DNA of 64,000 nt, from assembly GCF_040183065.1 (NCBI RefSeq), contig NC_091132.1, forward strand, positions 162,698,102 to 162,762,101. Direction: 5' to 3'. Of the stretch, positions 1-11,475 are shown piece by piece. How positions within the stretch are numbered: position 1 is the first letter of the stretch; the number at the start of each line of letters is the position of its first letter. The notes below the pieces were generated by a model, which searched no databases, was not told where the DNA came from, and saw only the letters and a program-made list of their open reading frames with translations. Made by a program: the position numbers and the translations under genes. This stretch comes from Periplaneta americana (lineage: Eukaryota > Arthropoda > Insecta > Blattodea > Blattidae).

Positions 1-220
1 TGAGAGGATATTTGCACACCCTGGGGAACAAAGAGATATCACAAATGAGTAATTTATATTAGATACCGGTTTTCAACTTAAATTTAACTGTTAGAGGCTG
101 GACTCTGGTTCTCCAGATGAGGGCTTGGCCATTATTTCAGGCACGAGAGAAATTGTACGAGTAAAAACAATAGGAATTACAGAGAGTCCAGGACCTGTAT
201 ACAAAAATTGAGGAAGTTGC

Positions 221-438
221 TTACATACATAGTATACGTACAATTATATGCATACATACATACATATCCTACATACATACACAAACAGCATACCGTTATG
301 CATACATAAATAAATACACACATACATAGCACTACAAACACACACAAATGAACAGATGCACACACGAACCCATGCATGCATCCTCTCACAATGCACGCAC
401 GTATTGACACACATATATACATACATACATACATACAT
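221..438. repeat. imperfect CATA/TACA microsatellite
   Basis: Long run of tacata/catacata units with interruptions. It produces open frames of Cys/Tyr/Met/Val-rich peptides on the minus strand that have no coding character. Bases 1-220 show nothing recognisable. Confidence 0.9.
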
Positions 439-464
439 GATGCAGAATCACTAAATTATTTTAA

Positions 465-566
465 GGGGGTAGGTACAGCTTAACAGGTTGGAAAAAATCT
501 ATTTTTCAAAATATTTTTTTATTTGATGCAACATTTGTTGAAGTTCATTTTAGTGAAAGAATTATG
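465..566 (+). mobile_element. terminus of a TTAA-flanked inverted-repeat element
   Basis: TTAA (461-464) is followed by GGGGGTAGGTACAGC, which matches the ends of the complete element at 56402-57152 (GGGATTAGGTACAGC). No matching right end was seen nearby, so this is probably a truncated copy. Confidence 0.5.
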
Positions 567-622
567 TGAATATTAGAGTATTATAGATTTATTAATTTGT
601 CCTACAGATTGATATCTGTAAT

Positions 623-936
623 ATTGACAATTAATATTTGAGGAGAAAAATTCGCTCCGGTGCCGGGGATCGAACCTGGGTCCTTGGTTCTACATACCAA
701 GCGCTCTGACCACTGAGCTACGCCGAATTTAATCCACAGCACTGGATCGAATTCTCCTCCTTCGATGTGTCCCTTTGTGGCCTGACTCCAAGTTAGGCAT
801 ATATGTTGACGTATATGTCCAATGTCAACTGCCATTATACTAGGAGCGCACTCAGCTGAGTGACTTGTTTGGCCGGGAATCCGCAGTTAAGTGCACAGTT
901 ATCTGTACAGACATATGCACTGCTAGCTATGAGAAT
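623..936 (-). mobile_element. tRNA-derived SINE
   Basis: On the minus strand at about 735-650 there is a tRNA-like segment with an A-box (TAGCTCAGTGGTCAGAGCGC) and a B-box (GGTTCGATCCCCGGC), followed by a GAATTTTTCTCC tail. The tRNA-like part sits near the 3' end of the element rather than at its 5' end. The element is bracketed by a direct repeat of about 43 bp (580-622 and 937-979, two mismatches). The same family recurs at 15226-15345 and 48250-48556. It is not a functional tRNA gene. Confidence 0.75.
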
Positions 937-979
937 ATTATAGATGTATTAATTTGTCCTACAGAATGATATCTGTAAT

Positions 980-1399
980 AAAAAAATTAATGGTGTTCTG
1001 ATTACATTAGTGAACTCAAAACACGGAGAATTCAACATTTCACTAATAATTTGAAAGTGTTAATTTGAGGTCTGCAAGTTTTTTTCGTTTTTAATGAATG
1101 TGTGTTAAATACAGTCTCAATCCAACAAATATTGTCTATTGGCCATACCGCACCTTTACCATAATCCAACGAACCTTTAATGTTAAATATTTGGAAAGTA
1201 ATATTCATACTGAGTTAATACTCCAAATCCAAAATGATTGTATTTTCCAAAATTTCCATTAATCTCCAGCAATCTCCACCGACACCAATATTAAAAAAAC
1301 ACAAATGATAAAATTAATCTCCATAAATACCTGCCCCTGTATATTGACCATGCCATTATAGAATGACACGATATTTTAAAATGGACTGCATCCCTTTGT
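980..1399. other. unassigned AT-rich DNA
   Basis: No coding pattern, RNA gene or clear repeat boundary seen here. Confidence 0.5.
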
Positions 1400-2112
1400 A
1401 TAATATCTTATTTGCAAGCAATTTTTAATTCGTCAGAAAGTAACCTCCAAAGAGCTAATATACTTGAAAGAATCGGAAAAGAATACAATTTGAACATTTC
1501 AACCACCAAAACTAAAGTATTAGCATTTCAGGGCTAAAGCCATCTCAGATACAGAATTGTAATAAATAGAAGAATTGTAGAACAAGTAAGCAACTTCAAT
1601 TACTTAGGATTGAATATTTTATATTTCCAATAAAATGGCATTAATATAAAAATTCAGAAAGTCCAGAAAATATGTGGTAGCATAAGAAGAACACTAAGGC
1701 ATAAAACAAGACAAGAGAGACAACTAAAATTTTGTAAATGGCAGTCCTACTAGTAACTTATGGATGTGAAAACTGAATTCTGAACAGGACAGATAGGAGA
1801 AGAATTGAAGCTGCATAAATGAGATTCCTTAGATTGTTGGCAGGCTACTCCATTCTAGATAAGAAAAGGAATACAGAAATATGAGATGAATTGCAAATAT
1901 TTAGTCTAAAAGAAAGGATAGATGAAATGAGGAGAAATTGGCAAGAGCACTTAATGAGAATCCCACAAGAATGGATGCCAAAAATAATATATTCATTCAA
2001 TCCAACCGGATTTCAAAGTAGAGGTAGATCTTTAATGAGATGGAGAGACCAGCTTTATTCTCTTGAAGAAGTAACAGACCAGCAGGTCTAAACCTTGAAG
2101 TGGATGATGATG
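1400..2112 (+). mobile_element. decayed RTE-type LINE, 3' part
   Basis: Conceptual translation, with frameshifts and stops, gives reverse-transcriptase C-terminal motifs. An 'NLNISTTKTKVLAF' segment lies near 1490-1530, 'NFNYLGLNI' near 1590, and 'SIRRTLRHKT' near 1680. The last open piece (1891-2091, 66 codons) matches the extreme C-terminus of these elements. A short GATGATGATGAT-like tail follows at about 2102, as in the related copy at 24640-25112. The 5' part is missing. The element is dead. The clade name (RTE) is my recollection of this protein type. Confidence 0.65.
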
Positions 2113-2458
2113 ATAACTGTTGCAACTACTTCGCATGTAAATTTGCAGTGAAACATGTAATTAAATTTTCCATACACACTACAAATGATCGATCATCAAT
2201 AAAATCGTAGATAGGACTGTCAGAAAATCATAGAAAACACAGGTAATCACACATTAATCTTATAAGTTACACTGCAACTCACGTGTTTAAGTGTCGATCC
2301 TGCAAAAAGTTTACAAAATTCATTTTCTATAACAAGAACTAAAAAAATACATTAGTAGCTAGAAACGTCACAACTTGAAGTCGAAGCTTCATCTGCTGCA
2401 ACGTGTGCAGTCTATAGATGCACTCGTAATTGTGGACTTTTAATTAGAAAACGACTTA
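2113..2458. other. unassigned DNA
   Basis: No gene or repeat structure recognised between the LINE tail and the TTA that precedes the transposon at 2459. Confidence 0.4.
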
Positions 2459-4660
2459 GGCCATCTCAAAGCTACATTTTCCGATGAAGTGAGATAGTTG
2501 TCTAAAAAGCCGGATGTGACGTCAGAAGTCATGATCCAAAGCTAATAGTGCATAGCAATGAAGTCCGTAGTAGCTAGTAGACGAAAATGTTTGCTTGATG
2601 ACTTGTTCACTAAAAGAACACTGACATCTCATCAGCAATTGGGGTTATGAAATATGAAGATGCTTTGGAAGTGAAATAATGTAAATATAATGTACTGTTG
2701 AAGACTCTAATCTTGGAACCTGACAATAATGCGACGTGGCTATACAGTTCGCAATAGTGACCCCTGCTACCAACTGTCTAAAAAATGTGTTACCTACCTC
2801 ATAGCGGAAACTGCTGAGCAAGTCTCATGTCAGCATCACATTCAGATGTGGTGTTACTGTTCTCACTACCCCTACTGCCATCACCGTCATCAGTATTATT
2901 AATATTATCACTATCACTAATGTTGGGGACTGATAGGATGCGTTACGGGATTTCAAGTTGGCTATCCATTCACCAGTCAGTACTCTAGCATATATAAACA
3001 GTGTACCTGCTGAATAATAATGCCCAAGGTTGAAGGTTTTCAGGCGCATATTTTTGCTGCGGAATTTGGTGAGTGTTTTGAAGTGAATGACGGGAATAAT
3101 ATATGTAAATTATGTAATAAAAATATACGAGGTTACAAGCGATATTATATACTGAGATATTGTAGCACAAGAACATAAAGGAGGAAACTCAAACCCACGA
3201 ATAATTCTACAGTATGATAGTTCTTCTGCACATAACGAAAGGTGCGTAATGTTATGTAGCGTATATTTACTTTTAGAGTTGTCCAGATTTGTTTATATGC
3301 ACCTTGTTATTCGTGTAATCGATCGCACAGCCAAGTCAATGTCCTCGTACTAGCTCAAATCCCCAGCCTATATAGCATGCTGCAGTCAACTTGTATAATC
3401 TGTCCCCAATATTACAAGCCTAATAATAATTTCATTAATCACATATGATAGTTAATCTTTTTACAAGTATTGTCTTTCTATATTTTCAATGTGTCTACAG
3501 AATCCTTCTCAGTCTTCATTTGTCACAAGATAAAGTGCACTTTTTGTCACTTGCATTAATTTGTGTAAATTTAAATCGCCCATGACATTATTGTCCCTGA
3601 CAATATGTTTCACCTTAGTTCAAGCCAATTCAATTGGAATCAAACTGCACATATAACGCGGCAATCTAAGAACTTTGTGGTTACCAGTATGTTGTTCCAA
3701 AATGTTGTCAATTCTGTAATTTTTTTGCTTTGGCTTCAGAGATAGAATAAAGTTATAGAGGTCGTTCTTTCTCATACTTTCATCATAGTTCACTTCTTTC
3801 TTGGGAAGCCAAGAGATCATGTCTGTCTTTACTGCATATGCAGATGACGCTTTGTCGATCTGGAGACAGTGATACGGAGTGTTGTTGAGAACAATAACTG
3901 CCTGAGGAGGAAGATAGGATATCAACTTTTGTATTACCCATCTTTCAAAATTGTCGGCGTTCATCTGACCGTGGTAATCTCCCGTTGCACTTCCGGCTTT
4001 ATATATAAGTTATGCATTAGGAAGGAAGCCATTAATTCTTCCTACATGTACCAGGATCAATGTTTGTTCAGAGTTTACATTCGTATGGACATTTACACTC
4101 TCATTTTACCAACATTTTCGAAATGTCATATTGTTATTCACCCAGGTCTCGTCTATGTAAAAAACTGAATGTTCCTTGCTCCAAAATTCATTTATTTGCA
4201 CCAGATATATCGATCTTCAATCTACGATGGGTGAAATAATTTTTAGAATATCTTGTAATATTGAACACGTGCGATGATGAGACACAAGCGTCAGTACGTT
4301 ATCTGATGTTTTTGACTCTCCGTTTACCCCACTTCTTCACACTGTAAGTTCCAAGATTGGAGTATTCAACTTTAGAATAACATGTTAACTTTGAATATTG
4401 ACATTGTTAGTACCTTCTTTATAATGTCTTAAACATTATTGTAATACTATATTAAGCCCTCAACTTTTCCACATGACTCGCAATGAAACTGCATTAGGAC
4501 ACTGCCTTCTTAATTCAGTGCTGCACCGATAGTCTATGCAGAAGGCCATGTTTCAAACATAGGTACATGTCCAAAGTTCCCTAGTGTGTTGTTACAAGTC
4601 ACCTAGTTACTATAGTCACTAGTGCGTAGTACCTATCAACTTGAGCTTTGAGACACGGCC
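2459..4660 (-). mobile_element. DNA transposon carrying a decayed DDE transposase
   Basis: TTA (2456-2458) and TTA (4661-4663) flank termini that are inverted copies. The left end reads GGCC-ATCTCAAAGC and the right end reads GCTTTGAGACACGGCC. Both subterminal regions recur in deleted relatives at 4925-6961, so this looks like the fullest copy of the family here. It carries a transposase relic on the minus strand (3620-4277). A 3-bp TTA target is the pattern of PIF/Harbinger-like elements, but the transposase resembles the Tc1/IS630 DDE_3 type, so I leave the superfamily open. Confidence 0.7.
3620..4277 (-). pseudogene. DDE (IS630/Tc1-like) transposase relic
   Basis: The transposase would catalyse cut-and-paste movement of the surrounding element. 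Read on the minus strand, the region begins with 'FYIDETWVNNN' (near 4170-4140), carrying the first catalytic Asp. Stops and a frameshift follow. An open segment of 114 codons (3620-3964) then has 'IVLNNTPYHC', where the family normally has a catalytic Asp-Asn-x-Pro-Tyr-His; here the Asp position reads Asn. It ends at 'IPIELA', the last acidic motif, followed at once by a stop where Trp is usual. With internal stops and a lost catalytic residue it cannot be active. It is the only long coding trace between the element's termini. Confidence 0.75.
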
Positions 4661-4924
4661 TTAGTTTCTACCTAATATACTGCACTAGACATGCGAAAAA
4701 TTAGAAAGTATGAATGTTTATAAAATAAACTTGCAATAAAGCAAGCAAGTATGTTAAATTAGAAGCTGTGATCAACTTTCAAGTGCGAATACTACGTGAA
4801 AGATACATATAATCATTCGGTATGATGACAGAGGAGAATAGGATCTCTAGGTTTATTTTTTTTATTTTTAGTCTGATAGTCTGTTGAATATAATTTAATA
4901 GGTGTACACTTTTTGTCATATTTA

Positions 4925-5575
4925 GGCCGTGTCTCAAAGCTACATTTTCAGCTGAAGTGAACTAGATTGTTGACTGGAGGTGACGTCAGAAGTTACGATC
5001 CAAAGCTATGCAGTGAATAGCAATTAAGTCCGTAGTAGCTAGTAAATGAAAATGCTTGCTTGATTGTTGACTTGTATACTAAGACCGTGTCTCAAAGCTA
5101 CATTTTCAGCTGAAGTGAACTAGATTGTTGACTAAATAGCCGTATGTAACATCAGAAGATACGATCCAAAGCTATGTAGTGAATAGCAATCAAGTCCGTA
5201 GTAGCTAGTAAACGAAAATGCTTGCTTGATTGTTGACTTCTATACTAAGGCCGTGTCTCAAAGCTACATTTTCAGCTGAAGTGAACTAGATTGTTGACTA
5301 AATAGCCGGATGTGACATCAGAAGTTACGATCCAAAGCTACGCAGTGAATAGCAATCAAGTCCGTAGTAGCTAGTAAACGAAAATGCTTGCTTGATTGTC
5401 GACTTGTATACTAAGGCCGTGTTTCAAAGCTACATTTTCAGCTGAAGTGAACTAGATTGTTGACTGGATATGACATCAGAAGTTACCATCCAAAGCTACA
5501 TAGTGCATAGCAATCAAGTCCGTAGTAGCTAGTAAACGAAAATGCTTGCTTGATTGATGACTTGTTCATTAAACA
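4925..5575 (+). repeat. tandem array of transposon left ends
   Basis: Four consecutive units start at 4925, 5083, 5249 and 5415 (period about 166 bp; first unit 158 bp). Each begins with the terminal motif GRCCGTGTYTCAAAGC and ends with a 'GACTTGTATACTAA'-type segment. The last unit runs on into the normal internal sequence of the element (to about 5655). Each unit equals the outer ~160 bp of the transposon's left end. Confidence 0.85.
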
Positions 5576-6388
5576 AACATGGGCATCTCATCAGCAATTG
5601 GGGTTATGATATCTAAAGATGCTTTGGAAGTGAAATAATGAAAAATATAATATTCGACAACAGCTAAAATTACACGCACGGCTGTACTAGATTCACGGAC
5701 TCAACAGAAAACCATCTTGTACCACATACGTCTAATTACCGACACATAGTAACTGTATCAATGATTTTCACATTAGTCAGTATGAACAATATAATTTAAA
5801 AAAAAAGTGAAAAGTCTACAAAGGCTACAATAACACATAGTGCCAAAAACCACAGATAAATCAGTGAACAAGAAGTGCGTCATTCAAGACAGTGATTTTA
5901 ACCAAGATCAGCAGACGCAGACCAATTCAACGACATAACAACTGGCTAACACGGCAAACCATACATGTGTTCAAAGTATTTTTATAGTGTATACTTCATT
6001 TCATTTATATTTATATGTTATATTATTGCTCTCACATAATTTTGCACTGTCCGACACGGTCTTTTATAGTGAATTTTAACAGAATCTTAACAAGTAACTA
6101 GAGACACTGAATTAGGTTAAGTCATAGCAATGATCAACTCTAGTAGACTAGAAAATCATGATAGGTTCTATGCATTTGAAACAACCCACAACACAATACG
6201 AGGCTAGGTTTTCATCACACATGTTGACATAATATCCTAACATCTGAAGATGATACAATAAAAATATCGAAAACGTTAAACGTAAATTAACAACATTAAG
6301 ATAAGCAAAGGTGGAAAATAAAAAAAATTGCTATAGTTAAATAAAAAATCTCTAGTGTGTAGTTTACAAGTTAGCTAGTTCCTAGTTA

Positions 6389-6920
6389 GGCCGTGTCTCA
6401 AAGCTCGAGTCCATACTACACACTAGTGACTAGCAACTAGACGACTTGTAAACTAAACACTAGGGAGTTTTGGAAATGTATACTTGAAACATGGCCTACT
6501 TCATAGACTATTTTTCTAAAAACCATGACATCAAGGTGCAGCACTGAATTAAGAAGGCAGTGTCCATGCAGTTTCATTACGAGTTATGTGGAAAAGGTAC
6601 GGACTTAATATATTGCAATAATGTTTTACAGACGGTACTAACAATGTCAGTGTTCAAAGTTAACGTGTTATTCTACATAATATTTACATTATTTCACTTC
6701 CAAAGCATTTTCAGATTTCATAACCCCAATTGTTGATGAGGTATCTATGTTTGTTTAGTGAACAAGTCAACAATCGAGCAAGCATTTTCGTTTACTAGCT
6801 ACTACGGACTTGATTGCTATGCACTATGTAGCTTTGGATCATAACTTCTGACGTCACATCCGGCTATTTAGTCAACAATCTAGTTCACTTCAGCTGAAAA
6901 TGTAGCTTTGAGACACGGCC
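6389..6920 (-). mobile_element. internally deleted (MITE-like) derivative, nested
   Basis: The 532-bp element is flanked by TTA (6386-6388 and 6921-6923). Its left half is the reverse complement of about 4660-4330 and its right half the reverse complement of about 2690-2459, the two ends of the transposase-bearing copy. The join near 6680-6690 removes the whole coding region. It lies within the right terminal region of the outer copy. Confidence 0.8.
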
Positions 6921-7023
6921 TTATTAGCATGTAGTATGGACTTGAGCTTTGAGACACGGCCTTATATAAAGGACTAAATGTCATCTATACAAAATAGACA
7001 GTAATGGCTTTTAATATAGGTAC

Positions 7024-7121
7024 CTCTAATATATGTTTCTTCTCGTTCTCATCTATGCCATGATTTGTTTCTAAAGCCAGTGGGTCGACCTCGAGTTCCG
7101 CCTTAATCACGTCCATCGTAA
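7024..7121 (-). CDS. C2H2 family gene C, first coding exon
   Basis: On the minus strand, TTTCAG (acceptor) is followed by TTACG and ATG (7116-7114). The exon encodes 31 residues starting 'MDVIKAELEVDPLALE', then a GAG|gtacct donor at 7024. The layout is the same as first coding exons of gene A (33110-33198) and gene B (50887-50975): five non-coding bases, ATG, phase-0 donor. The IKAE at residues 4-7 fits the hydrophobic-K-x-E SUMO pattern seen at the same position in A and B. No downstream exon lies within the first 7 kb, which is filled by transposons, so the rest is presumably outside the window. It could also be an orphan exon left by an incomplete duplication. Confidence 0.65.
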
Positions 7122-9784
7122 CTGAAAGAATTAACAAACTGACTATGCTAAGATCCATACAAGTAATAAAAAACGATATTTATGTTCAACGTATGTATCG
7201 CTATACGAGAAACCACTTGTTCATGATTGTATTCATGTAGTTTTTCTGGAAAACAATGCCGAATTAGAAAATAGATTTCAACTATCCCGACTTCCGGCAA
7301 ATTAGAAGTTAAGGCAAATACTTTCAATATTCACGGATACAAACTTACACACCCATGAAGTATGAAATTGAACAAAGCAGCAATATCCTCACTTCCACAA
7401 CCAAAATTTACGTGTATAAATACAATCTAGAATCATGATCAAGTGTGCCGTGACTACGGACATCAAGCGGCGATATATTAAACCCAGATAAAAAGAAATA
7501 AAATATAAATGACAAAGGATTTACAAATTCTTGATTACTGGATCAATACTGGCACAGCCTGCGGTTTAACTGAATATAATTTTGTTGTTATATTTCATCA
7601 TTAGAAAATGCGTTTCATTTCTTTGACATTACAGAAGACCCAATATACAGAATGTAAGGGGAATAAGTGCCGTGCTTTTCATAGTCTTCGGGGCCTCTCT
7701 ATAGGATCAAAAAACGTTCATACAACATTGGGGCGTTATACTGCTTATATCGGTACTAAAATTACAATAACATTACATCAGTAGGTACTGCTAGCAAAGA
7801 GTTAATATTAGTTTAAATAAATATTTGCGTCTTTTAAGTTTTCGTGAAATTAAATAATAATACAAATTTAAATTTGTTAATATTCTGGCGTGAGAGACGT
7901 GGCATCATGTTAGCAGGATTCATGCAGCTGACTATTCTGCACAGTAGTACAGATTACCGGAGTTCAAGCTCCTTGTTCATTGGACTCCTGCTGAGCGGAT
8001 GGCAGTTCAGTACAGGTATTCGATAAACAACATGAAACGTCAGAGTTCAGGAATATCATGATATGTTATTAATTTTATGGAGGAAGTCTTCGTAATTCAA
8101 GTGCGGCAAGAAGGATGTACCCATCAACGTTTTTCGCAAAGAAGATTACCTAATCGGCGAACCTTTGTAACAGTTTGTTAAAGACTATTGGAAACTGGGA
8201 GTCTCTTATTCCGTTTCGAAAATCACACAACCAGAAATTTCGTAAAAAAGTAATACTGCTTTACGGAAGTCGGAGAGATTAAATTTTTCATTAGAAAAAA
8301 AGTTCGTGTGATTTTATGCAGTAAACCAATATTATTTTTTAGAAGTACAATAAAAATGGAGCGAGATTGAAAGTTTGTATTTGCTGCTCGTTTTATGTAA
8401 ACAACAGTTGCCCTGGTCCGCCCCTGCATTAGAACAGAGCATCTGTTTTGTACCGGTTTGTCTGTACCTGCTTGAGCTGTACTGTGTACTTGTAAACCCC
8501 CTCCTTTCCATCCAGCAACGTTGCCAAACGCCTAATATTGTAAATGCCAATAATATGTTTAATATTGCAATTAGAAAAAAAATTGCGAGGACATTTTTTT
8601 CCCCTTATGACATGAATAATCGTCAGTTAAAATAATGACACTATACATAATTTGAGCTCAGTCAAGACTTCACATCATTTTCATATTGGCAGTACTTTGT
8701 ATGGTTTCGCTCCCATATTGTTAAAATTAATGTTTCTCATTCACCCTCTAAATATTCTTAAATGTTTTGGCTGAAAACTGTCCAGAACTTCGGAGATGGC
8801 AGCAAGTTCGTATTCCTATTTCCTGCCACTAGATAACAGACTCTTACGACTTAAAACTTCGGACACTTATATAATCATGTTGTTAGTACAATGGAAATAG
8901 TATTAATTCTTATTAAAAGTTGTGTTTTTATTATTAATAATCTTAACTTAGAGTCTTAACGATCAAATGGCTGTCTTACAAAGGAAAGCAGTAAAAGAGT
9001 GACTGAAAATTTTAATTTTAGTTATTGATGTCAATATAGAACTACCACATACATAATTAAAATAATAAGGAGAGTAGCGAGACCAACCTCTAATATAAAC
9101 ACAACAATAAATTATATGAAAATTAATTTTACAGCAAACGAAATAAAAATAGTAAACAGAAATCAGAACCACAGAAACTTAGAGCAAAATAGTTTTTAGA
9201 AGCATTCTCTGTTCATTATAGTTGAACTTAAAACAGAACTGATATTTTGGTATACATCCAAAGCTTGTATTCCACATACATGTCACAAACTAAAAACTTT
9301 TGGCATTCCTCCATACTCTTCACTGTTCCCAAACGTCTTTTCCCACACTTAAATTTCTCAATACATTTTTACCAATATCCATCTTTCCCAAACCAGATAT
9401 TCTTCATTGATGGTAACTATTAGTTAGAAATTTCTTCTTTATACCTCTTCTCCTTCCGAGAATAATTTTTATGCCGGTGGATAACCCGTTCCCCTCAAGA
9501 AAGCCTGTCTTCTGCACTTCAGAGCTGTGTAATATGTTTCACTTTATGACTTATGGTATTATTGCCAGAAGGGCCAGGAGAACACTATTTCTTTTCTCAC
9601 AGAGAAGGGTGAATGTGAATGTATTTAGTTAAGAAGTGGAACAAGGAGATGAGAGAGACTGGAATTACTTCCTAAAGAACTAACTGCTGGCACAGAAGCA
9701 AAATCAAGATGAGGTGCATATTACACATATAGTATATTTATATAGAGTAAGAAGTGCTAAGAAATTGCAATATTTATAGTAAGA
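7122..9784. other. long gene-poor interval
   Basis: No intact gene was found. If gene C is real, its 5' untranslated exon and promoter could lie here but cannot be identified. A segment at about 8105-8220 reads, in broken frame, like the helix-turn-helix of a Tc1-type transposase ('RQEGCTHQRFSQRRLPNRRTF' with stops). The evidence is weak. Short open frames elsewhere are random. Confidence 0.4.
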
Positions 9785-10068
9785 ATAATAATAATAATAA
9801 TAAATTTAATGTGGTGAGAGTTATCCGGGATAATAGGCCGTGGTCTACTTCTGATGTTCCAAGGAGACCTTTCGTGTACAGCTGCAGGAGACATCATCAG
9901 TGGCGAGGCACTCTAGGGTATAATGATCTCCTCTGCGTGCCGAGGACAACTGGTGGCGTCAATGGGTTGCAAGTTATCCATGCTAATAGGCCATGATCTA
10001 GTGACGATGTCCGACCAGAAGTTTCGTCTACAGCTACGGTAGACATCATCAGTGGTGAGGCACTCTAG
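9785..10068. repeat. AAT microsatellite and a pair of ~84-bp direct repeats
   Basis: An (AAT)n tract at 9785-9802 precedes two diverged direct repeats (9832-9915 and 9985-10068). Both run from ATAGGCCRTGRTCTA to CATCATCAGTGG-GAGGCACTCTAG. The origin is not recognised; it may be an interspersed-element fragment with an internal duplication. Confidence 0.6.
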
Positions 10069-10139
10069 TTGTCCTGACACACTGAGAAGATCACTACGCC
10101 CTACAGTACAGTAGCCTAGATAACTCACCTAATTGACGT

Positions 10140-10856
10140 CAGCTGTGAAAGCCTACATTCAGAAAATACATTTATTACCTAAATTATTAAATTTTATAAT
10201 TTATATTTAAATATTAGAAAAATAACCTCTGGTGGAGGATGTAGCTGATATGTACATTTATTATCGGTATGTGTCAGAGGAATATGAAGGGGTGAGATTG
10301 AAATAGACCAAGGCCACACTTTCAACAAAAGATTTTTTTTTTGTGCGAGTTCATTTCTTACATGTATGGGGAAGCTGCTAGTAAAATATTGTAACAATTA
10401 CTCAACAAAAGACGTTAATTATGCGTCGAAAAAATATGATACCACACTTAATAACATTGCACTCTAAACTCTTAATATGCTCTCCTGTAAAATCTTGTCT
10501 CTGTGGCTTAGGACTTAGGCCTATATCATCCTCACCCCTTCAATTGATTGTATACATCTAAAGTTTTATTAGTGTAATATGTTATTAGTCAGCATTGTAT
10601 GCAATGGAGGGGGGAAAGGAACTGGCCACCATACACCATCTCCTGGCTTAGTTGTCTCATGGTATCACTTATGAGGTTCAGACCTGTCTTCTAGCAGTTG
10701 ACTAAAGAACATATTACACAAATATAACATTTGAAACACAAAATATAAATTTGAAAGTCATTTAAGTCGAGTAAAAACTCTAAATGTAATAGTAAAAATA
10801 CATTAACGGTTAGTAATTGATATAGCAGGTGTAATGGTGCAAGACTGTTATTTTAC
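10140..10856. other. unassigned DNA
   Basis: No coding or repeat structure recognised. Confidence 0.4.
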
Positions 10857-11325
10857 TTATGCTGTGTTTTGACAATGTGATAATGTTCTGAAATGGCGTT
10901 CACAGATTTCTTTCTCTGTTCTTCGTAAGTCAACTGATGTGGAACCAATTGCGCTCAGATTTTTCGGTAATGCAGGTGCTTCGTCACAATGACGTGTAGG
11001 GAACCGTGACTTATTCCCACCAAGCAGTGACGTTCTTCCAAAGACATCCGTCGATTTCCGATTTCCCCGTATAACATCAACCTCAGCAATAACAGCAGGA
11101 TTGACGCCATGATGAGCCTGTCCTGGACGAGCATTATCTCGCAGTGGCACCCATCCCTCTCGGAATCTCTTGTCCCATTACAGTACACGCGAATATGACG
11201 TGATGTGTTCGCCGTAAACAGCAGACATGCGACGATGGATTTCTCGTCCTCCTACTCCTTCAGCAGCCAAAAATCGCACTACACCTCGCTGTTCTTTACC
11301 TGCCTCCATTAGTGATGTTGGACAA
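10857..11325 (-). pseudogene. mariner-like transposase, N-terminal fragment
   Basis: Minus-strand translation begins 'MEAGKEQRGVVRFLAAEGVG', continues 'GREIHRRMSAVYGE', and after a stop gives 'DKRFREGWVPLRDNARPGQA'. In another frame it gives 'RRMSLEERHCLVGISHGSLH' and 'VTKHLHYRKI'. These match the two helix-turn-helix domains and linker of mariner-type transposases with a GRPG-like hook (here ARPGQAH). The DDE catalytic domain is absent beyond about 10857. Several frame changes and a stop make it non-functional. Confidence 0.75.
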
Positions 11326-11475
11326 ACACATGTATCCCTAACCTCACTTCCAACACAATAAACGAACGACTAATGTATAAGCAGAGGTTGTAACTGTGCT
11401 TTCGCGAGTCGCCACCAGATGCCAGTTCAGAAATCAAATACCGGTGGTAGCAACATGCCCGCTGTAAGGCCCGTA

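Larger units (their letters stand above)
4925..6961. mobile_element. second copy of the same transposon family, with a nested insertion
   Basis: The outer copy runs from GGCCGTGTCTCAAAGC (4925, after TTA) to GCTTTGAGACACGGCC (6961, before TTA). Its left end is multiplied into a tandem array (4925 to about 5575). A separate inverted copy (6389-6920) sits inside its right terminal region, splitting it at about 6388/6924. The interior (5660-6340) has no transposase. The segment near 6240, 'CTGAAGATGATACAATAAAA', resembles the 3' flank of Penelope-like elements, but weakly. Confidence 0.65.

Noticed and set aside
177..438. Open frames rich in Cys, Tyr, Val and Met
   Set aside because: They are translations of the CATA-type microsatellite in several frames; no domain and no start context.
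4925..5575. Regularly spaced repeats resembling a CRISPR array
   Set aside because: Units are contiguous 166-bp transposon ends without spacers, in an animal genome.
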